A stretch of DNA of 64,000 nucleotides from Neptunicella marina (lineage in GTDB: Bacteria > Pseudomonadota > Gammaproteobacteria > Enterobacterales > Alteromonadaceae): the NCBI RefSeq assembly GCF_014270035.1, contig NZ_JACNEP010000004.1, positions 186,001 to 250,000 of the forward strand, read 5' to 3'. The translations under genes and the position numbers were made by a program. This document shows positions 1 through 9,157 of the stretch, in pieces; positions within the stretch are counted from its first letter, which is position 1; every line of letters begins with the position of its first letter. Below the pieces are notes generated by a model. It was not told the origin of the DNA and made no database searches. It saw only the letters and a list, made by a program, of their open reading frames with translations.

Positions 1-2
1 AT

Positions 3-116
3 CCGTTGTTGGTTATATCTGCTGTTGGCGCTGGACTCTGTATTCATTTTATTTTTGCTCACAGTATGATTTTTATCGTTTTTGTGAATGGAGCATCTGT
101 GCTGGCTGTTGGTTAA
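3..116 (+). CDS. C-terminal tail of a possible membrane protein (partial)
   Basis: An open frame runs from the window edge to a TAA at 114-116 and encodes about 37 mostly hydrophobic residues, with two stretches that could be membrane helices. It may be the end of a transporter upstream of the glycosidase gene. Nothing in it identifies a family, and another frame here is also hydrophobic, so this is a weak call. The rest of the spacer up to 261 is AT-rich and shows no gene. Confidence 0.3.
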   Translation, partial: PLLVISAVGAGLCIHFIFAHSMIFIVFVNGASVLAVG

Positions 117-261
117 AAGGGGCAGACACATTGTGATGTTAGCGTAAAAAATCCTCTATTTGATTGTTAATTGAATAATTTTTTAATTAAACCCCGCAGC
201 TAATAGCATTTCAATTTAAGCCATTTACTATCCGCAATATAGTTTTTTATCAGGATGTGTG

Positions 262-1227
262 ATGAATATTTTTAAGTGGTGTTGGTTAGGTTTAGTGACT
301 GTGTCATCGGTTGTTTTTGCGCAAAATCCGTTGGATTTTGGCAGTGATATTAAAACCGCTGATCCCTCCGCGCATGTGTGGAAGGATGGCAAAATGTACC
401 TTTACACCTCGCATGATGAAGAATGTCAGGTCGATTTTTACATGAAAAACTGGCATGTGTTTTCATCGGATAACCTGACTGACTGGCAGGATCATGGCGC
501 GGTGTTATCGGTTAAAGACTTGAACTGGGCTGATAATTACGCCTGGGCGCCGGATGCCGCGTATAAAAACGGTAAATATTATCTGATTTATCCTGCCGGA
601 AATGGCGTAAAAGACAGAGTGAATCCACAAAACAGTACCAAATGGATGGGCATTGGTGTGGCTGAAAGTGATTCACCTACCGGGCCGTTTAAAGATGTTA
701 TTGGTAAACCGCTTTGGCGCACGCCCTATGCCAATGACCCAGGTTTATTTATTGATGATGAAGGTCAGGCTTATTTGTACTTTCATGCACAAGGCATGGA
801 TTACCATGTAGTCAAAATGGCTGATGATATGCGAAGTATTGATGGCGATTTTATCAAAATGGATATGGGCGGTTATGAGCCTAAAATGGAAGGACCGTGG
901 GTTTTTAAACGTAACGGATTATATTATTTCACCATGCCGGAAAATAATAAGGAGCTGTCTTATTACACCAGTCAGTCACCGACTGGCCCCTGGACCTATA
1001 AAGGCATTTTTATGCAGCAGGAACATAACAGTAATAATCATCACTCGATTGTTGAGTTTAAAGGCCAGTGGATCCTGTTTTATCATCGCTGGTATCAGTC
1101 TGCTAAAAGCCAGTGTGAGAAACGCCAGCGTAAAGTGGCGGCTGAATATATTTATTTCAATCAGGATGGCAGTATCCAGCCAGTAAAACGCACCGACAAT
1201 GGTATTGGTGACTTTAAGGCAAAATAG
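262..1227 (+). CDS. Secreted GH43-family glycoside hydrolase (beta-xylosidase/arabinofuranosidase type)
   Basis: Five-bladed beta-propeller glycosidase of family GH43, which usually cuts xylosyl or arabinosyl linkages. The first 20 residues form a signal peptide ending in VFA, so it acts in the periplasm or outside. The family triad is visible: Asp34 in ADPSAHVW (base), the Asp of NDPGLFIDD (pKa modulator) and Glu210 in KMEGPWVF (acid). The WAPDAAYKNGKYYLIY stretch is typical. At 321 residues it is a single catalytic domain with no binding module. ATG 262 is preferred over the overlapping GTG at 259 because AGGA at 252-255 sits at good spacing. The substrate cannot be read from the sequence. 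Confidence 0.85.
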   Translation: MNIFKWCWLGLVTVSSVVFAQNPLDFGSDIKTADPSAHVWKDGKMYLYTSHDEECQVDFYMKNWHVFSSDNLTDWQDHGAVLSVKDLNWADNYAWAPDAAYKNGKYYLIYPAGNGVKDRVNPQNSTKWMGIGVAESDSPTGPFKDVIGKPLWRTPYANDPGLFIDDEGQAYLYFHAQGMDYHVVKMADDMRSIDGDFIKMDMGGYEPKMEGPWVFKRNGLYYFTMPENNKELSYYTSQSPTGPWTYKGIFMQQEHNSNNHHSIVEFKGQWILFYHRWYQSAKSQCEKRQRKVAAEYIYFNQDGSIQPVKRTDNGIGDFKAK

Positions 1228-1245
1228 TTGTTAACGCCCATTCAG

Positions 1246-1268
1246 CGGGAAAACGTCCTGTTTTCCCG
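1246..1268. terminator. Hairpin after the GH43 gene
   Basis: Perfect 9-bp inverted repeat, CGGGAAAAC at 1246-1254 and GTTTTCCCG at 1260-1268, with a 5-nt loop, 18 bp after the GH43 stop. There is no U-run after it, so it is either a weak terminator or the first member of the hairpin cluster that follows. Confidence 0.4.
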
Positions 1269-1795
1269 TTCGAACAAGTAACACCTACACAAGGCAAGTT
1301 GGAGTCGCAATAAGCCAAACTGCGTTTGGCTGCTGTCGCAGAGATGGTTGATAGTGTCGGTTTTCCTGGTCAGGCCAAAGCCTGACTTAATCTACCCATT
1401 CATTGTGGCCAATTTAAAAATTCAGATTAGCGAACAGCCAGACGAGGCAGGGATGCCGAGTCAGTCGCGACAGAAGGGATGTGGATTTGCGACAATGGCA
1501 GTTTGCCTGAATTTAAAATTGAACAGGCACAGTGTGGGATGCCGTTGGGTTCTTAGGGAATTGCGGCAGCACAATTCCCTGAGCTGTTGTCGCCGGCGCG
1601 ACGCTCAGAGTTAACTTTTATGACAAATGGTTAGTGCGAAGCATTACTCGGTATCTTCGATAAACGGTCTAAATCGTCCCCGAAGGGACGTGAAATAAAA
1701 GATGTTTATGGAATTGCTAATAGTTTTCCTGTCGCCAACGCGACGCCCAAACGACCAATTAATGACAAGCGATTCAGGTTTTGCGATCAACAAAA
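1269..1795. repeat. Noncoding, hairpin-rich region (REP/RAYT-like)
   Basis: About 530 bp with no convincing gene but many short perfect inverted repeats: 1313-1331 (AGCCAAA/TTTGGCT), 1369-1386 (GTCAGGC-CAAA-GCCTGAC), 1555-1580 (AGGGAATTG/CAATTCCCT), 1589-1602 (GTCGC-CGGC-GCGAC), 1675-1690 (CGTCCC-CGAA-GGGACG) and 1731-1744 (GTCGC-CAAC-GCGAC). Four have a 4-nt loop, and the 1589 and 1731 copies share the same stem. Such arrays are typical of REP-type palindromes mobilised by IS200-like RAYT transposases, but no transposase gene is present. The 88-codon frame at 1348-1614 is judged spurious. Confidence 0.5.
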
Positions 1796-2128
1796 TCAAA
1801 TATAGCGCCTATGCTCTGCCTGATAACCCAAAAATAAAAACACCGCCACCACACTGATACCGCGATAGGTGCCGGGGATCATCAACAGTAACTGTTTAAC
1901 AAAAGGTGTGAGGAATACGGTTAACAAGCCGTAACCGAAGGCACAAATCAACACAAAGGCACTGGTGCGTAAAATAAAGTGATAAGGGCTTAATATGCGT
2001 TTAATGTGCTTGTTTATCACGTCGCCCCACACTACCAATATGGTAGCCAGTATCGAAAGTGCAATTTCACCGCTATAGGGTGCCATCCAACTGGTAAGTT
2101 GCAGTAAAACAGAATTAATCAGATCCAT
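1796..2128 (-). CDS. DUF3392 family inner-membrane protein
   Basis: Small membrane protein of about 110 residues matching the DUF3392 pattern common in Vibrio, Shewanella and Alteromonas: an N-terminal MDLINSVLLQL segment, a SILATILVVWGDVINK helix, the conserved PYHFILRTSAFVL and CAFGYGLLTVFLTPF stretches, and a C-terminal helix. Three or four membrane spans are expected and the function is unknown. The longer frame begins at 2194, but ATG 2128 is preferred because an AAGG lies about 9 bases upstream and family members start with a similar M-D/E-L-L/I sequence. It stands alone and faces away from the next gene. Confidence 0.75.
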   Translation of the reverse strand: MDLINSVLLQLTSWMAPYSGEIALSILATILVVWGDVINKHIKRILSPYHFILRTSAFVLICAFGYGLLTVFLTPFVKQLLLMIPGTYRGISVVAVFLFLGYQAEHRRYI

Positions 2129-2292
2129 AACCACATGCCTTTCAAGCAAATACAGGATTGCAAAGAGGGGGGCAGTGTACCAACTGCTTTGCATGCGAGC
2201 TATATAATCACAAAATATTGAAGTCTGTTAGCATAGCCTGTTAAAGGGCAATTTGTTGGAACTGTTTTTGTTTGCGTTAGGAGTATTCGTTT

Positions 2293-2865
2293 ATGCCTGA
2301 AATCAATCTTTCTAAAATGATGGCGTTTGCAACCTCGGGTGATCTCAGGCAGTGGTTTGAGCTTAATCATGCCAGCGAAACTGAGCTGTGGGTTAAAATT
2401 TTTAAAATTAACTCAGGGGTTGAGAGTGTCAGCTGGGATGATGTGGTGATTGAGTCTCTGTGCTGGGGATGGATCGACGGCATTAAAAAATCAATTGATG
2501 AACAGGCCTATTGCCAGCGGATCACACCCAGAAAAGCACGCAGCGTGTGGTCTAAACGTAACCGTGAGCATGTTGAACGTTTGATTGATGAGCAACGAAT
2601 GACAGAGTTTGGTTTGGCGCACGTTGAGGCAGCTAAACAAGATGGGCGTTGGGATAACGCCTATGCAGTAAGTGAGATGAAAGTGCCGGATGATTTTTTA
2701 TTAGCGCTTGAAAGCAATGCAAAAGCCAAACAGTTTTTTGAAACACTTACTAAGTCGAATCTCTATTCCATTGCTCATGCGTTAAATAGTGCCAAAAAAG
2801 CAGAAACCAGAGAACGACGTTTTGCCAAATATATGCAGATTCTGGTAAATCAGCAAAAGCCCTAG
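2293..2865 (+). CDS. YdeI/OmpD-associated family protein
   Basis: Cytoplasmic protein of 190 residues of the YdeI (OmdA) family. Recognisable pieces are the N-terminal FATSGDLRQWFELNHASETELWVKI, the ESLCWGWIDGI core, ITPRKARSVWSKRN and the Lys/Arg-rich C-terminal KKAETRERRFAKYM. Relatives have been linked to envelope stress and antimicrobial peptide resistance, but the biochemical role is not established. TAGGAG at 2278-2283 precedes ATG 2293. The gene converges on the halogenase pair with about 30 bp between stops, and I see no terminator there. Confidence 0.75.
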   Translation: MPEINLSKMMAFATSGDLRQWFELNHASETELWVKIFKINSGVESVSWDDVVIESLCWGWIDGIKKSIDEQAYCQRITPRKARSVWSKRNREHVERLIDEQRMTEFGLAHVEAAKQDGRWDNAYAVSEMKVPDDFLLALESNAKAKQFFETLTKSNLYSIAHALNSAKKAETRERRFAKYMQILVNQQKP

Positions 2866-2895
2866 TTAGTGAAACAAGATTTAATTAACAAACCG

Positions 2896-4395
2896 CTATT
2901 GATTATTTAAGTTGTTCAACGCCTGTTGATGTTCAACAAAATTCATTGCACAGCCATTAAAGAATCTCTCAAAATCATGTTCCTGATACAAATCACCGCT
3001 GCCGGGTTGGTCTTTGGCGAGCGGCGGAAACGTGCCTAAACCGGCCAGTAAACAATGCCATGATGTTGAGCCAAAGTGCGAGTTTAGCTGCATATTTTGT
3101 AGCTTTTGGGTGAGATCCTGCTGACGAAACCAGCAATCGAGAATTTGCCCCAGCGTATCGGAGAACTGCATATTATTGCGGTTATCACGCCAGTATTGAG
3201 TGTCGTCGCGTTGGTTTAATTTGTAGTGCGCGACGATGTAATCGCGCACGCGCTCAAAGCTGTCATCGATAGTGCGGTTGTAGTCATCACGGAATTGGGC
3301 GCTGTAATCGCCTTTAATTAACAGCTCAATGAAATGTTCGATTGTGGTTTGCACTAAATGCAGCGCAGTGGCTTCCAGCGGTTCAATAAAACCTTGTGCC
3401 AGCCCAATGGCAATGCAGTTATGCGCCCAGTGTTGTTCAATCTGGCCGACTTTCATTTTTAAATGCCTTACCTCGACATTGCCGCTGTTTAATCCCACAT
3501 GCTGAAGTAATTCCTGCTCGGCGTGCTGGCTATCCTGATAACGACTGGAATACACATAACCGTTGCCGGTGCGGTTGGTAAGCGGAATTTGCCATGCCCA
3601 ACCGTTGGATAGTGCGGTGGATTCGGTTTGCACGGGCAAAGGTGACATGGGTGGCGTTGCCACTACCACCGCTGAGTCGTTAAACAGGTTACTGGCAAAG
3701 GATTTAAAGCCAATTTGCAAATGCTGCTGCATCAATAAACTACCAAAACCGCTGCAATCCACAAACCAGTCGGCGCTGAGTTCGCCTGCATTATCGGTTT
3801 TAAGCGTAGCGATATCGCCGTTCGCTGTGCGGGTGACATCCAGCACTTTGGCCTGAATGTGTTTAATGCCAAGCGTTACTGCTTTTTGTGCTAAAAATTG
3901 CCCCAGTTTGCCGGAGTCAAAGTGATAACCGTATTCCATGCGAAACGGAAAATTAGCTGGCGTAATCGGTGCTTTACCCTGTTTTGCCAGCCAACCGTTT
4001 AATAAAAATAAATCAGGGGTGGTGGTCACATCCAGACCCAAACGGCGGGTTAAACAGTTAGTATGAAATGGCCGCTCGCTATAACTATCGGGCTGGGAAA
4101 TAAAGGGGTGGCTATAGCTTTGAATACCGCTGGCCGGTGCCCAGTGGTTAAACTGAATGCTGACCTTATAAGTCGCATTGCACTGTGGCATCCATTCCTG
4201 TTCGCTGATACTGAGCTTTTGGAAAAAGCGTTTCAGGCTAGGGGTTGAGCCTTCGCCCACGCCGATAATACCGATATCCGGGGATTCAATCAGGCTGACG
4301 TCAAATTGCTGCCCCAGTTTGTCATGCAGCAGTAACGCACTCATCCAGCCCGCCGTGCCACCACCGACAATTATAATCCGGCGTTTTTGCTGCAT
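2896..4395 (-). CDS. Flavin-dependent tryptophan-halogenase-like protein (second of pair)
   Basis: 499-residue member of the flavin-dependent tryptophan halogenase family. Visible hallmarks are the N-terminal FAD-binding GGGTAGWMSA, GIIGVGEGSTP, a lysine near residue 77 in ATYKVSIQFNHW where PrnA has its catalytic Lys79, the family signature W-x-W-x-I-P in GWAWQIP, and GFIEPLEAT. In such enzymes FADH2 and oxygen make HOCl that reacts with the lysine. Many homologues beside TonB receptors in Alteromonadales have no proven halogenation role. Its ATG overlaps the stop of the upstream paralogue (TAATG at 4393-4397), implying translational coupling. Confidence 0.85.
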   Translation of the reverse strand: MQQKRRIIIVGGGTAGWMSALLLHDKLGQQFDVSLIESPDIGIIGVGEGSTPSLKRFFQKLSISEQEWMPQCNATYKVSIQFNHWAPASGIQSYSHPFISQPDSYSERPFHTNCLTRRLGLDVTTTPDLFLLNGWLAKQGKAPITPANFPFRMEYGYHFDSGKLGQFLAQKAVTLGIKHIQAKVLDVTRTANGDIATLKTDNAGELSADWFVDCSGFGSLLMQQHLQIGFKSFASNLFNDSAVVVATPPMSPLPVQTESTALSNGWAWQIPLTNRTGNGYVYSSRYQDSQHAEQELLQHVGLNSGNVEVRHLKMKVGQIEQHWAHNCIAIGLAQGFIEPLEATALHLVQTTIEHFIELLIKGDYSAQFRDDYNRTIDDSFERVRDYIVAHYKLNQRDDTQYWRDNRNNMQFSDTLGQILDCWFRQQDLTQKLQNMQLNSHFGSTSWHCLLAGLGTFPPLAKDQPGSGDLYQEHDFERFFNGCAMNFVEHQQALNNLNNQ

Positions 4396-5885
4396 TAGCC
4401 TAAGGCTCCGATATGTTTGAGGTAATCATCGTGCAGCGGAATACGACTGAGTGGTTCATGCTTTTTAGTCTGGATTTGCTGCAGGTACATTTTCAACTGC
4501 TCAGCCGTTAGGTTATTCGCCAGTGGATGATAATCCTGCGGCATAATATCCTGACCAATTAACACCTGCACCCAGGATGAGGTTTTGAAAATATCCAGCT
4601 CATCTTCGGTCAGTTGACCACTTTGCTTAAACAGTTCAATTTTGTGAGCTAAACGCTCAGGCAGCGGCATATCACGTAAGTAACGCCAAAACTCACCTTC
4701 ACGCTGATTGGCGGTGTAATGCAGAATAATAAAATCACGAATGGTTTCATATTCAAGCTGTGATTGCTGATTATATTCCCGCATCAACGCGGGCGAGATG
4801 CCATTGTGTGGAAACAGTTTTAACAGCCTTACAATGGCGCTTTGAATTAAATAAATACTGGTGGATTCCAAAGGCTCTAAAAAACCGCTGGCAAGGCCAA
4901 CCGCCACCACGTTTTTATTCCACTGTTGTTTGGCGCGACCTGTGGTAAAGCTTAATGTTCTGGGCTCGGCCAGTGCTTTTGTTTGCAGGTTAGCCATTAA
5001 AATATCGCTGGCTTGTGACTCTGAATAAAAGTCCGAACTGTAAACCAGTCCGTTACCGTTACGATGTTGCAACGGAATACGCCATTGCCAACCCGCATCA
5101 TGAGCGATAGAACGCGTATAAGGCAGTGTTTGCTCAAAACGCTCAGAAGCCACCGCAACCGCGCGGTTGCAGGGTAACCAGTGGCTCCAGTCTTCATAAC
5201 CAGTATTTAGTGTTTGTTGCAGCAATAAGGCGCGAAAACCAGAGCAATCGATAAATAAATCACCTTCAATCTTTTGGCCATTTTGTAAGATCAAGGCGCT
5301 GATATTGCCGCTTTGCGGGTGCTGTTCGACCCGGGTAATTTTACCTTCGGTGCGTTTTACCCCCATTTTTTCACTGAGCTTACGCAGATACTGGCCATAT
5401 AAACCGGCATCAAAATGATAGGCGTAAGGTAAATCCCACACAGGGTCGGGCGTGTTTATTTTGGCGCAGCGCTGCTGCTCACAGCACAGATAATTTAAAT
5501 CGTAATCCCACAGGGAAACATTGTGACCAAGTGTGTTGGCGCGGGTGACTAAATGATGAAAGGCACAGAAGGGATCATTGGCGCCCGCATTGCCAAAAGT
5601 GTGGTAATAGCTGCTGCCGTTTTGCGTCCAGTTTTCAAAATGTATCGCCAGTTTTAAGGTCGATTTAGTCTCACGTAAAAACTCAGCCTCGTTAATGCCC
5701 AGTACCTGATTGACGTATTGAATAGGGGGAATGGTAGCTTCACCCACTCCCACAATACCGATGTCATCTGATTCGACTAACTCAATATCGACGCTTTGGG
5801 CTAATACTTTTTTAATGAGGGCGGCGCTCATCCAGCCAGCGGTTCCGCCACCGACTATCACCACTTTTTTGATTGCTGCTTGCAT
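4395..5885 (-). CDS. Flavin-dependent tryptophan-halogenase-like protein (first of pair)
   Basis: 496-residue paralogue of the following gene with the same architecture: GGGTAGWMSA near the N-terminus, GIVGVGEATIP, a lysine at about 78 in STLKLAIHFENW, the W-x-W-x-I-P signature in GWQWRIP, and GFLEPLEST before a helical C-terminal part. It lies downstream of the sucrose-type TonB receptor on the same strand but behind a terminator, so it depends on read-through or on a promoter within 5886-5953. I could not identify that promoter. The substrate is unknown; a link with the receptor or with a sugar-conjugated ligand is inference. Confidence 0.85.
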   Translation of the reverse strand: MQAAIKKVVIVGGGTAGWMSAALIKKVLAQSVDIELVESDDIGIVGVGEATIPPIQYVNQVLGINEAEFLRETKSTLKLAIHFENWTQNGSSYYHTFGNAGANDPFCAFHHLVTRANTLGHNVSLWDYDLNYLCCEQQRCAKINTPDPVWDLPYAYHFDAGLYGQYLRKLSEKMGVKRTEGKITRVEQHPQSGNISALILQNGQKIEGDLFIDCSGFRALLLQQTLNTGYEDWSHWLPCNRAVAVASERFEQTLPYTRSIAHDAGWQWRIPLQHRNGNGLVYSSDFYSESQASDILMANLQTKALAEPRTLSFTTGRAKQQWNKNVVAVGLASGFLEPLESTSIYLIQSAIVRLLKLFPHNGISPALMREYNQQSQLEYETIRDFIILHYTANQREGEFWRYLRDMPLPERLAHKIELFKQSGQLTEDELDIFKTSSWVQVLIGQDIMPQDYHPLANNLTAEQLKMYLQQIQTKKHEPLSRIPLHDDYLKHIGALG

Positions 5886-5953
5886 CGCAAATCCGTTCTT
5901 TACTGACTATTTAAGAAGGTAACGCATTGATCTATAAATGCAAAGTGAGACAG

Positions 5954-5985
5954 AAAAAAGCCTCTGACGCTTTCGCAACAGAGGC
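5954..5985 (-). terminator. Rho-independent terminator after the TonB receptor
   Basis: Read on the minus strand, the stem GCCTCTG/CAGAGGC (5960-5966 with 5979-5985, 12-nt loop) is followed by six U (5959-5954). It lies about 40 bp past the receptor stop and before the halogenase pair, so it should uncouple most transcription of the two. Confidence 0.85.
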
Positions 5986-6023
5986 CACATGCAAATGGGA
6001 GAAAGGTAAATCGTCCCTGTTAG

Positions 6024-8855
6024 TTAAAAGGAGTAATTCACGTTCAGAATGTAGCTGGAACCAAAGATTTGTGACTTGGTCACCAGTTCCGGCTGATCTG
6101 CCAGTGTATTGATGTCATTTTCTTCAGTCAGGTTGATACCCTGAAGTGACACTTTAAGTCCTTTCAGATAGTCAATGGAGCTTTCTGCAAAGTCATAACT
6201 TACCTGTGCGTCAACCAGGGTAACTGGTTGACGGTTAACCACTGACAAGGTGTTAGAACCGCCACGTTCTTCAGATTCAAATTCACTACGTTTGGTGGCT
6301 GCGATACGGAATTCAAAGCCTTCATTTTCGTAGTAGCCGGTAAATGAATACACATTTTTCGACATGCCAGGCACTTTGCCATCATCTTCCAGCTTGCCGT
6401 CGTTATATGAACCGCTCATAACGACACCGAAACCGTCCAGTGATTTATGCAGAACACGCAGAGGAATACTTGCTTGTAACTCAATACCTTTCACACTTCC
6501 TGTCAGGCCATCTTCCTTATACTTGGAATAGCCCTGGAATAATTGTGGTTTGTAAATTACACCCTCTGAATCCCGTGCGAAATGCAGGTCTTCAATGTAA
6601 TAAGGGGTAAAGTCGATGAGTTCCTGTCCTGCACGATGCCAGTTGACTAAATCCTTGTAGTAGATAGCTGCGGAGATAAACCCGTCATCTTCGTAATACC
6701 AATCGTACGCCACATCCAGATTGTTGGACTCAAGTGGACGCAGAGTTGGATTGCCTGATGTGGCTTCCCACGGACCTTTGGCTGGGTCCTGGGTTTCAAT
6801 GGCTTCAACCACGTTAAACTTGTATTTGATTGAGCGGCCCGGTTTTAAGTAGTCGAAACGAGCCCGGCTAATGGTTTTTGATGCGGCGACACGTGCATAG
6901 TGGCCGTCTTCCAAATCAAAGGTCAAGTTCACACTGGGCAGGACTTTGGTGTAGGTATCACCCCCTTCCACTGCCGTGCGAATTACAAATTTATCCGGAC
7001 CAGTAACACCGTCAAAACCAGTGGAGCTCTGATCGGTTCGGATTACCTGCAGACCCATATTACCTATAACCGGAATTCCACCCACTTCAGATTCGATATC
7101 TGCTTTAACAAACGCAGTGGTGATCTTCTCGTCAATTGTGTAGGTATCTGCGATACGGTCAGTTTCCAGATCAAAGGCTGAATAGGTTTTGTAGTAACCT
7201 GTGTCATACAGTTCCTGCGCATCGTAGGCCACAATATAACCCAATCCAGCCCAGGTTAAGTCAGCTACACCACGGCGCGCACTTTCCGGAATGGGACCGT
7301 CCAGCGGGAATTGAGGCGCAGTCGCGAATTCACCATAGTTTTCTTTGAATTTAGAACGGGTTTTATACATTAAGCCCGCTGTGATGGAAGAAATCCATCC
7401 GTCTGCAAAGGTATATTTGCCGTCCAGACGGTAGGTATCCAGTTCTTCACCAAAAATGGCTTTGTTGTTAAAACCATCCTGAGCGTTTACGTAACTAAAC
7501 AAGCTGTTACCGTCGGCATCTTTTTGCGCCAGTGCGGGATCAAGACTGGCTGCCAGTTCATTGATTTCAGTCAGAGGAGCCATACTGCCACCCCATGACT
7601 GAGTACCTGCCAGTTTGATAATGCCGTAATCGGAGAAATCGATATTGTTGTCGGTAAACATCAAACCTTTGTCGGTCAGTTCCCAACTACGTATGGTTTT
7701 ATCACCCTGCGACAACAAACCCGAGCGGCCGACACCAGAGTAACTTTCGCCGCGCAAATCACTTTTGTCGGTTTCACTCATTGCCATGTCGAAATTAAGT
7801 TCCAGACTGTCATTGACATGGTATTCAAGGTTTAAACCAAAGGATTTTAATGTACCTTCTTTAATTACCGGATCGTGACGAATGGTTGAGTGCCAGCCTG
7901 ATGTGGTGCCCGAGGTGACAATATTGCCATCAATCGAATCCTGCGTGCCTGCTGGTAATGCCTCAATAAAACCACGCTGAATTCCACCGTCGGTAAAGTC
8001 AATGTGTAAAGCATCCACAACCATATTGAACTTGTCACTGGGGGCATACTGGAAGACAGCTGAAATTGTGTCACGTTCCAGCACACTTGAACGGGCAAAT
8101 GTACCGTGACCATCTGGCTGATATTCGCCATTAGGGCCACTTTGTGAATAACCCCATGCGGAGAACTGGCGTTCACTTAATGGTGACTCGGTGGTGGCAA
8201 TGGTCACTGCCAGACCAACTGTGTCATCTGCAAACTTATCCGAGAAACTTAAAGCATAACGATGACCGTTACTGCTGTAATCCGGGTTTGGTGAGTCCAG
8301 TGAGTTGGTTTCTGCTGAAGCGTTTAAGGTTAAGGTGGGCGCTGAATTTAAAGGACGTGCCGTTTGCAAATCCACAGTACCACCAATACCCATTGCCGCT
8401 AACGTGGCATCCGGTGTTTTGTAAATCACCGCACCAGTCATCATTTCTGAAGGGTAGAGGTCATATTCAACACCGCGGTTGTCACCAATACCGAGTAATT
8501 CACGACCGTTTAAGGTTGTACCAACATAATCTTCTTTAAAGCCGCGCACTGAAATGCCGGATGTACGGCCATTTCTACGTTCACCGGCAAGACCAGGTAA
8601 ACGTGCTAATGATTCAGCAATCGAGGAATCAGGTAATTTACCAATGTCCTCTGCCGAAATTGCCTCAACGATGGATGTGTTGTCCATCTTAATCGCTTGA
8701 GAACGAATAAGAGAACCGCGCATCCCTTTGACAGAGATAACCTCAACTTCATCATTATTATTATTTTGTTCCTGAGAAATCGCCAGACCAGAATAGCAGG
8801 CAGAGGCTACTGCCAGTGAGATCAATGCGGGTTTGAATGCTGTTTTGTTCATCAT
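6024..8855 (-). CDS. TonB-dependent receptor, probably for sucrose-type oligosaccharides
   Basis: 943-residue outer-membrane receptor. A signal peptide (to about residue 27) is followed by the TonB-box region VEVISVKGMRG, a plug domain with IGKLPDSSIAESLARLPG and ISVRGFKEDYVGTTLNGRE, then a 22-strand barrel ending in the aromatic C-terminus NVNYSF. The plug resembles the Xanthomonas/Caulobacter-type oligosaccharide receptors (TIGR01782 group). It is divergent from a LacI regulator whose neighbours are a permease, an amylosucrase and an alpha-glucosidase, so sucrose or a related glucoside is the likely ligand. A LacI-type palindrome sits at 8957-8970, about 100 bp before the start. GGGAG precedes the first ATG. 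Confidence 0.9.
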   Translation of the reverse strand: MMNKTAFKPALISLAVASACYSGLAISQEQNNNNDEVEVISVKGMRGSLIRSQAIKMDNTSIVEAISAEDIGKLPDSSIAESLARLPGLAGERRNGRTSGISVRGFKEDYVGTTLNGRELLGIGDNRGVEYDLYPSEMMTGAVIYKTPDATLAAMGIGGTVDLQTARPLNSAPTLTLNASAETNSLDSPNPDYSSNGHRYALSFSDKFADDTVGLAVTIATTESPLSERQFSAWGYSQSGPNGEYQPDGHGTFARSSVLERDTISAVFQYAPSDKFNMVVDALHIDFTDGGIQRGFIEALPAGTQDSIDGNIVTSGTTSGWHSTIRHDPVIKEGTLKSFGLNLEYHVNDSLELNFDMAMSETDKSDLRGESYSGVGRSGLLSQGDKTIRSWELTDKGLMFTDNNIDFSDYGIIKLAGTQSWGGSMAPLTEINELAASLDPALAQKDADGNSLFSYVNAQDGFNNKAIFGEELDTYRLDGKYTFADGWISSITAGLMYKTRSKFKENYGEFATAPQFPLDGPIPESARRGVADLTWAGLGYIVAYDAQELYDTGYYKTYSAFDLETDRIADTYTIDEKITTAFVKADIESEVGGIPVIGNMGLQVIRTDQSSTGFDGVTGPDKFVIRTAVEGGDTYTKVLPSVNLTFDLEDGHYARVAASKTISRARFDYLKPGRSIKYKFNVVEAIETQDPAKGPWEATSGNPTLRPLESNNLDVAYDWYYEDDGFISAAIYYKDLVNWHRAGQELIDFTPYYIEDLHFARDSEGVIYKPQLFQGYSKYKEDGLTGSVKGIELQASIPLRVLHKSLDGFGVVMSGSYNDGKLEDDGKVPGMSKNVYSFTGYYENEGFEFRIAATKRSEFESEERGGSNTLSVVNRQPVTLVDAQVSYDFAESSIDYLKGLKVSLQGINLTEENDINTLADQPELVTKSQIFGSSYILNVNYSF

Positions 8856-8956
8856 GTGTGGTACTCCCAGATAGTACTTGAGTGTCTGTAACCTTGTTAC
8901 ATGTCATTTACAATAGTTAAGCGTTGAGCGAAAAACAAGCGCTAAAATGAAAAATT

Positions 8957-8970
8957 CTTAAACGTTTAAG
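8957..8970. promoter_or_regulatory. LacI-family operator, perfect palindrome
   Basis: CTTAAACGTTTAAG is a perfect 14-bp palindrome with the central CG of LacI/GalR operators. It lies between the divergent TonB receptor and LacI genes; near matches occur at 9144-9157 and 10308-10321. Confidence 0.75.
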
Positions 8971-9143
8971 TTTGTTTTCACATTGGATTCACTTTATGTT
9001 TTTGTTTTAATTGATTTTTTCGTTATGAAATTTTTTTGTGAAAAAAGTAAAAAAAATGTTTTAACGTGATTTGTATTGTCTAATTTTTATCAGCTCTTCC
9101 CTTTAAACCCCTTTGTGGATAGACTCAGCCTCAAGTAACGGGG

Positions 9144-9157
9144 GATAAACGTTTGAG
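9144..9157. promoter_or_regulatory. Candidate LacI operator over the regulator's own start
   Basis: GATAAACGTTTGAG matches the 8957 palindrome at 11 of 14 positions, including the intact AAACGTTT core. It overlaps the ribosome-binding site and TTG start of the lacI-type gene, suggesting autoregulation. Confidence 0.5.

Noticed and set aside
1348-1614. 88-codon plus-strand frame
   Set aside because: It crosses several perfect hairpins, has no ribosome-binding site and no recognisable domain; the region looks noncoding.
8144-8539. 131-codon plus-strand frame
   Set aside because: It is antisense to the plug domain of the TonB receptor and has no start signal.
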